NCBI GenBank assembly: GCA_020736575.1 | Contig: JAGPYM010000001.1 | Span: forward strand, 186,001-250,000 | Direction: 5' to 3' | DNA: 64,000 bases | DNA from: Thelonectria olida | Lineage: Eukaryota > Ascomycota > Sordariomycetes > Hypocreales > Nectriaceae | In this document: positions 12,377 to 23,596 of the stretch, piece by piece | Numbering within the stretch: position 1 is the stretch's first letter | Layout of the letters: each line of letters begins with the position of its first letter | Translations under genes and position numbers: made by a program | Notes under the pieces: model-generated | The model's input: the letters and a program-made list of their open reading frames with translations, nothing else | Databases searched by the model: none | Told to the model about the DNA's origin: nothing

Positions 12377-12974
12377 ATTGAGCGAAAACAGACATGTTGC
12401 GCTGTGTAGGTTTGAAAGAGTCAAGGCAAGCCGTGACTGAGTTTGGCAAGGGAGATTCACGTGGGTAATTGGGGAATTGGATTGCTGAGCAGCCATTGCG
12501 ATGTCGGATTGCTGTGGTGTGTAGGGTTGTTTCTTTATCTTTGCATGGTTGCTTGTCGTGAAGGGCACTGACAGGAGGAAAGGCTTGTGTCGGCGTTCAA
12601 GAGGTTCTTCTCTCACCTTCACTTCCCTAAGATAACATGGCTAGTGATCAGATATACCTTGAGATGATTCATATGGTCATCGTCATTTGCATTGGTCACC
12701 ATTGCCCCTGCCCTTGCTCTAGACGTGACGGGGATAGATTGTAGAGTTCAACTTGCCAACTGTGCTTCTTTCTATTCAGCTTATCTCAGTTTTGTTATTG
12801 GTTTCGCTATCTCGTTATTATAGCGTTTGATTGTGAGTGCTAGCAAGGTGAAAAAAAAACCCATCTTTGTGTGGTATCAATGCGCCAACCCGGGTAAATG
12901 TGACCCATCCGATCCTCTCAAAAATCCCTTTCAGTAGATCCCATCGCCCTGCGTATCAACAAGACAGATGACCT
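12377..12974. other. Convergent 3' flanks, pkaR / SPF27
   Basis: A 598-bp tail-to-tail spacer holding both 3' UTRs. An A-tract lies at about 12851. No gene is visible. Confidence 0.5.
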
Positions 12975-13641
12975 TTACTGTCCCTGAGCCTCACCACTCC
13001 TACCCGCCCTCCGCGCAAGCTCCTCCCGAATCCTCGCCCGCAGCTCCTCAACGGCCACCTCGGTCTCCAGCACGCGTCCCACGCCGGCGCGCCACGTCTC
13101 GTCCAGCGTCGTCATCTCTGCGCCGACGGCCTCTTGGCGGTTGCGGCGCTCCAGGTTGACCAGGTCGACGTCGCGCTTCGCGGCAGCCAAGTCGCGCTCC
13201 AGCGCCTGCAGCTCGGCCTCGAGAGCGTGGTTGCCCAGGAGCCAGGCGTTCTTCCCCCAGCGGTCGAGGAGCGCCAGGTTGGTGTGGCGTGAGGCGAGGT
13301 ACGACTGTGCGACGGCGGCGGGGGGTAGGGCGGCGGAAGGGTTGGCGGAGGAGGAAGGGGCCTCGTAGCGGGAGAGGTCGAGGGGCTGGGCGGGTTGCGA
13401 GGCGGCGATGCGGGAGAGCTCGGTTTGAATGGCGGGAGAGAATGATGGTTCGGAGGGTGCTGGGGGTTGTTGTTGGGGGTAGGAGGAGGACTCGAGCTGG
13501 ATGAGGGCGTGGGCGGCGGCGAGGGCTTCGGGGGATGGTTCTTGGTCGATGTCTGCGGGGAGTTAGGATTTGTGTGAGAGAGAGAGGAAGAGGAGTGGAC
13601 TCACAGGGGAGGGATTCGTGGTATGCTGGTGGGACGGCCAT
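12975..13641 (-). CDS. Pre-mRNA-splicing factor SPF27/BCAS2 family (Cwf7-like), 204 aa
   Basis: Component of the Prp19/NineTeen complex that activates the spliceosome, in the nucleus. Two exons: a 37-nt first exon (13605-13641, MAVPPAYHESLP) and 12975-13552, joined across a 52-bp intron with GTGAGT donor and CGCAG acceptor. The join gives SLPYIDQEPSPEALAAAHAL, the family's usual N-terminal block. The middle carries LALLDRWGKNAWLLGNHALE, and the C-terminal half is a predicted coiled coil (LERDLAAAKRDVDLVNLERR...VGRVLETEVAVEELRARI). All three blocks resemble BCAS2/Cwf7. The coding strand is very GC-rich, which produces long overlapping shadow frames on both strands. The family call is firm; which yeast protein (Snt309) it replaces is inference. 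Confidence 0.85.
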
Positions 13642-15395
13642 TGTCGCGAGTGGATGGGCGACTGGCGATTCTGATGTGTGGTCGTTGGGTGTTGCAAAAA
13701 GTCTGGGCTCGCTGGAAAGTTTGCTTGTTCTTCTCAGCGCAATGCTTTGGCCACGTGTTCGATGAAACGGTTTCAAGTTGCTTGTAAATCGATGCGCCGG
13801 TTCAAGTTTCCAACGTTGTCGTAGTCGCAAGGGTCGTTCTCGTCGATTTTAAAACGTTATCGCAGTAGAGGTTGCTCAGCTTTTAGAAATTTCGCGAAAC
13901 AATGGCCAAAAGCTTTCTAAAAGTGCAAAGGGGTGCACGGACCATGCTGCAGCCTCACACACACACACACAAGTTCCAGCTCTTCCGGTTCACCTCAGCC
14001 TTTCTTCCCACCCCCCCACTAGCGACAACTTGAGGCTTGTTAGCTGGCCCCCCACCCCCCACCCCCTGTATTTCTGGCATCTGTTCAGTGCCCTTTTGGC
14101 TGTGGGGTCTGTGAGTGGAGGGGCGATGGGCTTCTTAAGATGCATTGAAAAAGAGCTTTCCCCACACTCTTCAGGGCCCTGCCTGCAGGTGAGGAAGGAA
14201 GGAAGGAGGAACTCGAGCATGACGAGATTCCCTCTCCACCCGTGATAGCAACGATAGCGATAGCGATAAGATGGAATCCATTTCCAACGTCATGGAAGCG
14301 TGTAAGTGAAGCTGTCCTGGCCAGATAAAACAAAAACCAAAGAACCACCTGTCGCAATTCGAACTACAATTGCCGTGTCTCCTTTGGCAAGGGCGGCTGA
14401 AGGATCGTCTCAATTCCCTCAGCGTACAATCCATCACAGGACCCCGATGAGGGGTGTGTGTTGAGTTTCGGGTGTCAGCGCCCGTCCGTAGATACCGGAG
14501 CCAATTGCAGCGCCAGTTTGCTTTGCTGCGAGCTGTCTCTTTTCGCCCGTCCTTTCAAGCTTTGTGCTAACTGCGGTTACTGTAGCACTCGCAGTGCAAC
14601 TAACTGTTTCCTCCCTCGCCAACCTCGCGTATCCGAGAGGGAGAAAGATCGACACGGGGCGGGGTCACAATGTCCATCAGGGGAGATGCGAGTTGCGTAG
14701 TGACTGACACTGAATTCTGCATCGCATCGAGATGAGCGATTTGAAGGGATGCAGCGGATGCTGGCAGTGTGAAGTGGCCATTCTGCAAACTCTCACGAGT
14801 CAGTCAGTCAGCTCCTCATCCCCAAATATCACACGAGCTGCTTACTATCAGGTGGGCGCCTATCTAGGATAGCCGAGTTCAGTCTCTCTACTGTAAACAT
14901 GCAGATGCCTGAGTGATGGTAACAACGTACAGAGGGACCAGTCCTGATGCAAATAGATCGTCATGTGTTGATTGCGCCTTTGGCTGTCAACCCATCCGTC
15001 CATGTCGAGTTAAGTAGTTAAGCTAAGTGTTGATACAATAGTACATCCATCTCTCTCTCCAGAAACCGTAAGCACTGTTCCGTTGAGAGGCGGTATGAGA
15101 AAAACCGTCATCCACTTCGAGATCTGCAAATAGTCACGAGGGTCCGTCAACTCCGTCCGATATCCCATCCGATGCCCCCACCCGTGGCCCCGATGTGCCC
15201 AAAAAAACACTGCACTTTCCCATTGTTTGTCTGTAGTTTCCTTTCATTTCATATCGTGTCGTTTCATCGCATCGGAAAGAGTGTAAAGCAAGTAAAATTC
15301 CAATAAAGTTGGGACCCCCAATATGTGTCAAGCCATCATTGGCAGTGGCTAGGTACGACTACCGACCTCGTTTTAGAGGATTCGGTTCGAGTCGA
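13642..15395. other. Intergenic region between SPF27 and the STF2-like gene
   Basis: About 1.75 kb: the SPF27 promoter at the left and the 3' flank of the STF2-like gene at the right. It contains a (CA)8 run at 13956-13971 and C-rich runs near 14010-14065. No gene is supported. Confidence 0.45.
13956..13971. repeat. (CA)8 dinucleotide run
   Basis: Sixteen bases of alternating C and A, about 315 bp upstream of the SPF27 start codon. Confidence 0.9.
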
Positions 15396-16201
15396 TTAGG
15401 TAGAGGAGCGGCCGCTCTCGGAGGAGTCGGTCTTGACGAGCTCAACCTCCTCATCCTCCGAGGGCCCGTGGACGGACTCCTCAAAGACGGGCTCGGGCTC
15501 GTTGACCTCAAACTTGGTCTTGAACTCGGTCATGTGAGAGAAGCTGCTACTGTTGGAGCGGCGGCGGGCGTTGGTGAAGCGGAAGCCCTCGTCGACGACA
15601 TCATCGCCAAAGCAGCCCCTTGACAATGTTAGTTGATATATATCACAAAGGGGTCGAGTATACACACCAGTTGCCTCGGCCAGATCCGTCCTTCTTGATC
15701 TTCTTGGGATCCATGTCGGAGTGGCCGCTCTTGGCAAAGAAACGAGGGAGATGCTCCGAGGGGGCAGCAGTGCCATCGGCGAGGCCCTTGTGGTCACGGT
15801 CATTGGCCTTGTGGGAGCGAGTCACTGCAGAGGAGAGTAGTCAGCAAAAGGTCAAAAGATATGAGAGTAAGAAGAGGGTGCCAACTGATGAAGAGGGAGA
15901 ATGTGGAAGATATAGGAGTTGAGGAGGTGATGAACTGTTCAAGTCGATGGAAAAAAAGACGATAGATATCGATGAAATGATGAAAAGGGTAAGAGGGGGG
16001 TAGTGACAAGTTCGAGATGGTGAGGGGCGGTTCCCTTTTAAACGGAAGGCCGGCGAACGTCACCAGACGAAGTAGCGTCTATCAGAGACGCAGAGGGAGT
16101 GAGAGGGAGAGGTGCGGGCGGGGCTCTCGTTGGATGGAAGGGCAAAGTGCCACCACCACCGCCACTGAGAAGGCGGGAAACGAGAAGAAGCAAAACTTAC
16201 T
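15396..16201 (-). CDS. STF2/TMA10-like small protein (hyaluronan/mRNA-binding family), 126 aa, split start codon
   Basis: Related to yeast Stf2 and Tma10, small proteins linked to ATP synthase stabilisation, ribosomes and desiccation or stress tolerance. The hallmark is LPRFFAKSGHSDMDPKKIKK followed by DGSGRGNWGCFGDD, matching the yeast FSHTGN...IKKQGSGKGNWG block. Coding exons are 15668-15824 and 15396-15618, joined across a 49-bp intron. No ATG opens the second exon, which begins TGACTCGC directly after a TGCAG acceptor. A strong GTAAGT donor at 16200 leaves an A as the last base of the upstream exon (16201), so splicing creates A|TG, giving MTRSHK; yeast homologues begin MTR. The initial intron is 376 bp, long for this genome. 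The tail is acidic and Ser-rich. An alternative is a start at the internal Met of MDPKKIKK. Confidence 0.8.
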
Positions 16202-19190
16202 TTTTGATGATGGTGTGCGTGTGGTGTGTTTGTGAAGTGTTTCGAAGGAGCAGGTGAATTCGTGACACTTGAAGTGTTTTGTTCGCGAGACGGTCGGTTG
16301 GATGTGGGGAGATGTTCTTTATCTGAGGTTGTGAGTGACGTATGGGAGGTGTACTGTAGTGAGTAGTATCGTGTGAGACGGGGAGAGACGAGGTCCGGTC
16401 AATTCGGAGATGGCGTTGAATTGGATCGAATTGGCCAACAAGAGTGCGCAAGATGAGATGGTAGAGATTGAGTCAAGGCCGAAAGGGAAAAGAAGGGGAC
16501 AGCTTTATAGATACATATGGCAATGTCACGGGGGGTCACGCGAGGGTCATTGAACGATGGCATCACCGGATGCCCAATCAGGTCATAGTCTGCCTCCTTG
16601 CCTCCTGCCTCCCCCAACATGAGGCAGAAGGTACCTGGGTACAGTGAATCAGTCAGTGTCTGAGTGCCGGACCGCGGAGGCGGGAGGGAAGGAACCCATC
16701 AACCCACTCGAGCAACGAAGCCCCTTCCTTCTACCTGCGAATGCGGAATCATGATTGACGAATGACCTCCAGGCCCCGCCATCAGCTATCCATGAAGAGT
16801 CATTCTCAATTGGCAGACGGCAGAAGCTCCTTCTCTCGGGTGTCCATAGCTCCATTCACTCTCCATACGGTATTTGCTTGCTTCCTGCAGAACTTCTGCC
16901 ACCATCATGATAACCTGCCATTGACTCTGGACAGCACGGTGTCTCTGCCTCTGCTTGCTTGCACCTTCCCTTCCTCAGTGACCCGCCCATGACCCGGGTC
17001 TCGGACGGAGGCGGGGTGGATCCACTCGCCTCCACTTGGTCACGTCCCCAACTCCCCATTCCCGTCCGTCGACGAATATCGCGTGACCTGACGCAACCAG
17101 CCGCCGAAACTCTACTGAGAAGGCAGTCACTCATGAGTTGCCTGGAAGCTCGAGGAATCGGACATGGAAGTGAACAGAGAGGAAGACAGGTTCCAGGACT
17201 ATTCTACGGTCAATTCGAGCTCTTCGTTGCCTTTCCTCATCACCGCCCTTTCCACCGTTTTGATGAATCGACCCAGACATGTCAGAGCTCAGTGTCATGG
17301 GACCTCGAATGAATTTCGGTTCCCCTTGCCAGCCCGGAAGGCGCAAGGGGTGGACAGACCTCACTACGTGATACATTACATTACATGGCAACATCTGTCC
17401 TCTTTGTCTTACCAAGTTGCCTCGTCCTGACAAAGTAGAGACATGATGCTCGATATCAACAGACAGACAGACCCCTGTATCTTGAGCTTCCACTTCCCCG
17501 CCTCTAATCTGTCGCTGTCCCTCGTTAGGCCTCGATGCTCGTGGTTGATATCATGGCTGCAAGCTGCTGCGCCAGGGCATGAGCCACACCCCTTTTGTCC
17601 TGGCAACATCTGGACCTTGCCATCAGCAAACATGCCCTTTTCAACATCATCTACCAGTTCATGCCTGTGCGCGAAAACGCACCTACACACGTGCAGACCT
17701 GCATACCGCAAGTTTCAGTGCAACGGAGCAGGTGACCTTGGCCTTCCAGGTTGATATCAACGTCGACCAGAGAGGGGTTGGTTGGTTGGATACTAGATTA
17801 TGTTGGCTATGTTGAATCTGTTATCGGCGTGCGTGTCCGGCCCGAACTGCAACGACGCCAGAGACTGCAAGTGCAACGCCTCAATTGCGGGGGGTCCGGG
17901 GTAGGAATGCAGCGATGGGACACGCAGGTACCGGCGCGACGCCAGTGAAGCTCCCCCCCTTGTTCGAGAGCTTCACCAGCTCAGCAGGCAATGGAGGCTC
18001 AGTCAGTTGCCGGCAGCATTGAGCTTTGAGGAGTTGTCTCGTCGCTCAGTAATAACTGCACAACGACCTGGCTGCACGGTGGCGACAAATACATGTTCCT
18101 TCCAGGGATACCGCCAATTGATATGACGAAACCATGCCTCATCATCAAAACTCGCCTTCTTCCGATGCCGCTCGCTCGCTCCCGTCCGCCCCTCAGGTTA
18201 CCTCTAGTCACTGTGGTGTGGTTTGTGCTCTGTGCTGTCGTAGCGCATGACCTCATGGCCCCATCACGACAATAATACTACCTATGTAACAACAGCACCG
18301 ACAACATTCCCACGAGCCAGAGCGAAGCTTGTTTGCTTTCAAGGGAAAACCCTTGCTCAATTGTCCAATCATACGCACCAATTGCTACCCGAAAGCATTC
18401 CACCTTGAATTGATTTTCTGTCTTGTTCCAACCGCCGATGCCGCTGTAACTAACCACAAGAGCTGAGCCGCAAGCCATCATGGCGCCTGATTCCAGTGCT
18501 GACACAGCGTCTCGCCACTCGCTCCCCGCCCCAACAATGGAGTCAAAGTGCCCGCTTTGGTCCAGGCACAACAAGACGAGGTCCCATGATCACAATCAAA
18601 CTCCACCAAATGTTATCGCCAGCTTGGATGACTCTACAGATACGTGATTCCTAATTTCGAAAAAGAACAAGTGTTCTTCCCTTCACCCTATCGCAATTCA
18701 GGCGCCGAACGACGTCTTCCCTCGGATCAACTGTCATCATCACCCAACATTCACCCTCTTTATCACCATCAACTTGATGACTCAAGGGGCAGAGGAGATA
18801 CGGAGCCGCATCGGGCCCTATCTCGGAGACCATGATAATCGCTTCCTGGATTCTATAGTCTCTTCTGCCTTGGCCATCCATCTCCCTCTCTACGTGTGTC
18901 TAAGAAATCCCCATCCTCCAGTAGCACAACTTCACAAGCAGGCAAACACGATATCAGTAGCATCAAAGGCTCATATTAATCATAATCCACTGTTGACATT
19001 TCTTTTCCTCAACTGACTTCTACCTCGACGGATCAAATTCGGCCCCCTTCCCTCTTGAGTAGTATGACTTGCGCCTTGACGTATTATGTACAGCCTCCCT
19101 CTTTCGTCCCAGAATGTCGTTCCTAATCAAACACGTAAAATAAAGCTCGAATTACTCAATCCCCTCTTCCTTTCCCGCTGGTTCACTCCT
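16202..19190. other. Leader and upstream region of the STF2-like gene, then SPT6 3' flank
   Basis: About 3 kb. Bases 16202-16451 read on the minus strand as an A/C-rich leader without any ATG. Beyond that no gene could be built; frames are short, mixed in direction and without motifs. It probably holds the STF2-like promoter and the SPT6 3' UTR. Confidence 0.45.
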
Positions 19191-22100
19191 TTACCGTCTC
19201 CCCATCTTGGAGAACTCGTTCTGGTATCGGAGCTTGAAACCGTTGCACAGCGCTCGCATGTCGGGGTACTGATAACCTTTGAGCTCAAAGCCCTGAGGGA
19301 TCGCTCGGATTGGTATTCCGATCACCTTGGCAGAACGGCTTGCCTTGAAGCAGAGCCAGAAGTAGCCTGGGTGTTTGGGGTCGATGCAGAAGGCATACGC
19401 CGATCGGTTGGGGTTGGCGTCAATGTACGTCGTCAGCCATTTCTCTGTTTTTGGTCAGTATATGTGCCAGTTAATAAAGGGGGGTATACTTACCAGTCTC
19501 GCCTCGAGACCGATCCTGGTACTTGTCATGTCGCATCAACTCTTCCACCTTGCGGGCCATGGCCTTGACGTGCTCCACGATCAACTCATCGAGATCGCTG
19601 TAAGTATATTTGCCGCCAACTCGGAGTAACTTGCCGACAGAAAACTCTGTCTCCTTCTGCATCTCCAACACATCAATATGCTGGTACACGCCGTCTGCGA
19701 CCTTCCAGGTAATAGCCAGATGATCATTTCCCTTTGATGATGGTCGGATGATGACCTCGCCGAGAGGCTGAGACCCCAGAAACTCTTCGGCCTGAGTCGA
19801 ATTGAATGGCTTGAAGTTGGGGTGCTTGACAACACGCTGCGTACGACCGGTGGTTGAGTCCTTCTCCCGCAACTCTTCCTTGTCTGCCGCCTCCAGAGCG
19901 TAGTCCCAACCATCATGGTCGTAGGGGATTGGCTTCTTGTACGGGATTCGAAGCGCTTCCTCTCGCATCGACATCTTGGCCATGAAGTCCTTATAGTTGA
20001 TGTCCAAGATCTTGGCTTGCGCCGTCTGTCCTTGGCTGAGCACATCCTTGATAGAGCCGCGATGGCTAACTTCATGGGATTCCACCCTGCCCTCGATGCC
20101 ACAGTCGAGCTTCAGGATGGCAAAATCATCCTTGACCATGCGAACATTAACCGGCACAATCATGCCATCGCAGAGTGTTGACTTAGTCTCTCCTGTGAAG
20201 ATGGTGAAGATCTCCGAGGCTGTCAGAATGCCAAAGTTTCTTCGTAGCTCTTCAAACTGGTTCAAGAACTCGGCCCGAATTGTCTCTAGTGTAGCTCGCT
20301 TGCGCTGGCTGTAGTTCGTTTCAAGCTGCTCGGCATACTCTTCGAGAACGAGCTCATTGACTTTCTCTTGCTCATCCTGCTTGAACAGCTTTCGGACGAT
20401 AGCACCAGGACCGTTCTCGTCAGTTTCAGCCTTGACATCCTCCTCGTCAAGTTCCAGAGCATCAGCCGCCATCTTGCGACCAAGCTCATAATCCTCTGGG
20501 TGGACACGCGTGTTATCCAAAGGATCTGACGATGGGTTGGTAGCATCGTAGATGATGTACAAGAAACTGGCGCAGTTGTTCCAAACCCTGGGACCAACGA
20601 CGGGCAGCTTGCCACTATCTGGGTCACCTACTAGTTCGTCTCGGGTATTAACCGCACCGCCATTGGCATTGATTGCCTTGATGACACTTGTGGCCTTGCG
20701 AGGGCCAAGACCAGAAACATAAGGTAGGAGGTTGGCTGTGTACGAATCTGTCATAGCCTCGTTGATATCAACACCGCAGAGGTTGACCATGTCGACCATG
20801 GCAGACTCGAGGTACTTGGTCAGCTTCTCGGCTGGGAGGAGATTTTGGCATGGGTGGAAGGAAAGTGACACCACATCCTTGCCAAGAGCAGCGTACTCCT
20901 TCATCGGGTTCTGCATGTATCGAGCCAATGCAATGCAGTATTTCGTAATTGGATTGAGAGAAGGGTGTTCCGCGTTGGCACGGGGGCTGTCCTTGTACAG
21001 ACGGGCAACTTCGTCGTTGACTACGATAACCTCCAACGGCTCTGTCCGATAGTCGCCGGCGTCGGGGTCATCAAACTCCGGGCCCATGAGGCTCTTCTCG
21101 CTCACGAGAGTCTCAATATCCCGGACAAGCTTGTGCGTATCGGCGGACCAGCCACTCACGCCGATGACATCGGGGCGGCGACGCTGAACAAGTTCCACGA
21201 AGTCTTCTCGCTGCCTCTCATCTCGAGCAAGGTTTCCAAACTTTCCTTGCTCAAGCACACGACCATCTTCTTCCACCCAAGCCCAGCAGATAGGATCACG
21301 GGCAGCGTCGCCCATACCGTTGGACAGCACCAACACTCGAGGAGTGGTGCCAAGGATCATACCGTTGGGCTTGTACGGGGCCTGGTCGAGTCTCTTGGCG
21401 TACTCCTCTCGACACATCTTGAGCACCTCATCCTGGCAGAACGTTCGGATCACCTCCTTCACGTTCTTGGCGACAATCTTTTCCAACTTGGGGTATGCAA
21501 GCTCCAGCACCTTCTTGCGCTCCTCCCGCCACTGCTCAGCTCGATCGCTAAAGTTTTCGGACTCGAACTCTTGGTAGAGTTGTCGTCTAAACTCGTATCG
21601 GGGGGGCATAGCGAGCTTGATCTCGACAAGACCCTCTTCCTCGGCCTTCATCATCTTGAGGAACAGGTCGGGCTGGTGCACTAGGTCGGCGATCGCCTGG
21701 TTCTGCACATACTTGATCTCATAGTACGGATGGGTGTCGTCAATCCTGCGCAGGCCCTTGTCGGTTCGGCGGCAGCTGATCTCTGCTGCTTGGTAGTATG
21801 AGTTCCTAAAGTGCTTGCGCATGTAGGGGCTTGCGCAAAGTTCCTCCGCGTACATCTGGCGAGCTGCATTGATGACTTGGTCGCCAGTGCTGAAATTGTT
21901 ATCCACGAGGCTGTCCGCAAGATCCATGGGATACTGGGCATCGTCATCAGGCGTCACCTTCTTTCCTTGGCGCAGAGCGTTCTTGGCAAGTTGATCCGCG
22001 GTAATGCCATATGCGCGAACAAATGTGTACGCTTTGCCCTGTCGAACTCGTTCCAACAGGTTTGATTTAGATCCAGGGCGCTTCGTCTGCGACACGTTCC

Positions 22101-23596
22101 CAGAAAGAGCCGCCAGGTCTTTGAGCTGTGGGCCATACTGAAAATGGAGGTAATCAAGGAGGTCTTGGAGCTCCTCCATGGTGGTTGCCTCCGGGATCAA
22201 TTGTTCAATGATGGAATCCTGGACTTCAAGCGACTTCAAGTTCTCATATGTCTTCTCAAGAGAATTTCTCTTCTCGACGAATGAACGGAACTTGATGTCG
22301 AGTTCTAGAATCCTCCAGAGGTCATCCTGGTTAAGAAGCTTATCGGCACTGATGACATATTCAGGGGCGTCTGGGTCATCGCGGTTCGGGTTTCTGGTTT
22401 TTCGAGTGTTGAGAAGGTAGTCCTTACGGTGCTGGAAAACGTAAGGAACCTCTACCTCATCAACAATGAAAAACTCGAGTACTTTGCCGACCGCCTTGCC
22501 AAAGGTAACTTGCAAATCAGGCGACAGCCCTTTCTTGGGCCACAACTGATTTGCGATCCACCGAGCCTCCTCTCGAAACTGCTCGGCCGAAAGCTGCAGG
22601 TTCTTGAAGGCCTTGCGGTCGATTTGGAATCGCTCGGGCTCGTCTGTAAAGCGAATTTCGTTGTCCTCGTCGGTAAGGAGCTTTTCCTTGAGCTGCGATG
22701 GCTCAAACACGTCCTTGAGCTCAATCGTCTGCTCTTCTCGCTCACGGTCTTCTTCTTCCTCTTCCAACTGCAGGGCCCATTCGTAGTCTTCTCCATTGCC
22801 GAAGATAGCTTCCATGTCGTCAAGGGCATCCTTATCCAGCCCAGTAGTGTCAACAACACTTCCAACACCACGGTCTCTCGGTCGAGCAACCTCGGCATCT
22901 TCAAGTTGACGGATGCGCTCAGCTTCATCTTCGGGATAGTCCTCCTCAATGAAGTCTTCAAACTCGTCGGCTTGCGCGCGTCGCCCGTAGGGTCGTTGAT
23001 CGGCTACTTCCTCGTCATCGTCTGAGAATATTTCTTCGAGACCTCGACGCTCGTTGCGCCGGTTGTCCTCGTCGCGGTGGCCTCGCTTCAAACGCTTGAA
23101 CTGGGACTAAGAGCAATGTCAGTACTCTGCAAAAGACGCCGAGTTCTTTGAAAGGGGTGATCCTATCTCACCTGAGGTTGGGGCTTAGGGCGCTCGCCAA
23201 ATTGTTCACCAATAAGCTCCAGATCATCTTCATCGAGTTGTTCTTCTTGGTCGCGATCGCGATCTCGCTTCCTCTTGACGACGTGTCGCACATCAGCATC
23301 GGAGTCGCCACCTTCTTCTTCCTGTTCCTCCTCTTCATCCTCGTCGACAATGAAACCTTCGCGAATCTGAATAACAGAGGTGTCAGCTATACAAAACGTT
23401 GGTCCGTTCACGGAACCAGGTAACAAACCTTCCTCGCTTCCTCTTCATCATCGTCATCCTCTTCCTCTTCACTCGAGTCTTCGATTCGAGGCTGTCTGCG
23501 TCGACGGTTATTAACCTCCTCCTCATCAAACGAGTCATCATCCTCGTCATCCAACTCGGCTTCCCCGGAGATCAAATCGCGCATGCCGTTGCTCAT
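19191..23596 (-). CDS. SPT6: Transcription elongation factor SPT6, 1409 aa
   Basis: Histone chaperone that travels with RNA polymerase II and helps reassemble nucleosomes; nuclear. Four exons: 23429-23596, 23172-23366, 19494-23106 and 19191-19444, with introns of 62, 65 and 49 bp. The N-terminal 130 residues are very acidic with basic patches ([19 protein letters not shown]), as expected of the Spn1- and histone-binding region. Further on are a helix-turn-helix core, a YqgF-like domain (about 700-860), a helix-hairpin-helix ([19 protein letters not shown], about 920), an S1 domain (about 1100-1170) and a tandem SH2 module from about 1216 to the end. That module includes [18 protein letters not shown] and the last-exon block [20 protein letters not shown]. 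All family parts are present. The N-terminal intron borders are inferred, but the frame closes. Confidence 0.95.

Noticed and set aside
11585..12622. 345-codon open frame antisense to pkaR
   Set aside because: It mirrors the conserved pkaR exons; codon bias of the real gene explains the open frame, and no domain is visible.
15355..15400. GGTTCGAGTC resembling a tRNA T-loop
   Set aside because: No matching acceptor, D or anticodon arms around it; it lies at the 3' end of the STF2-like gene.
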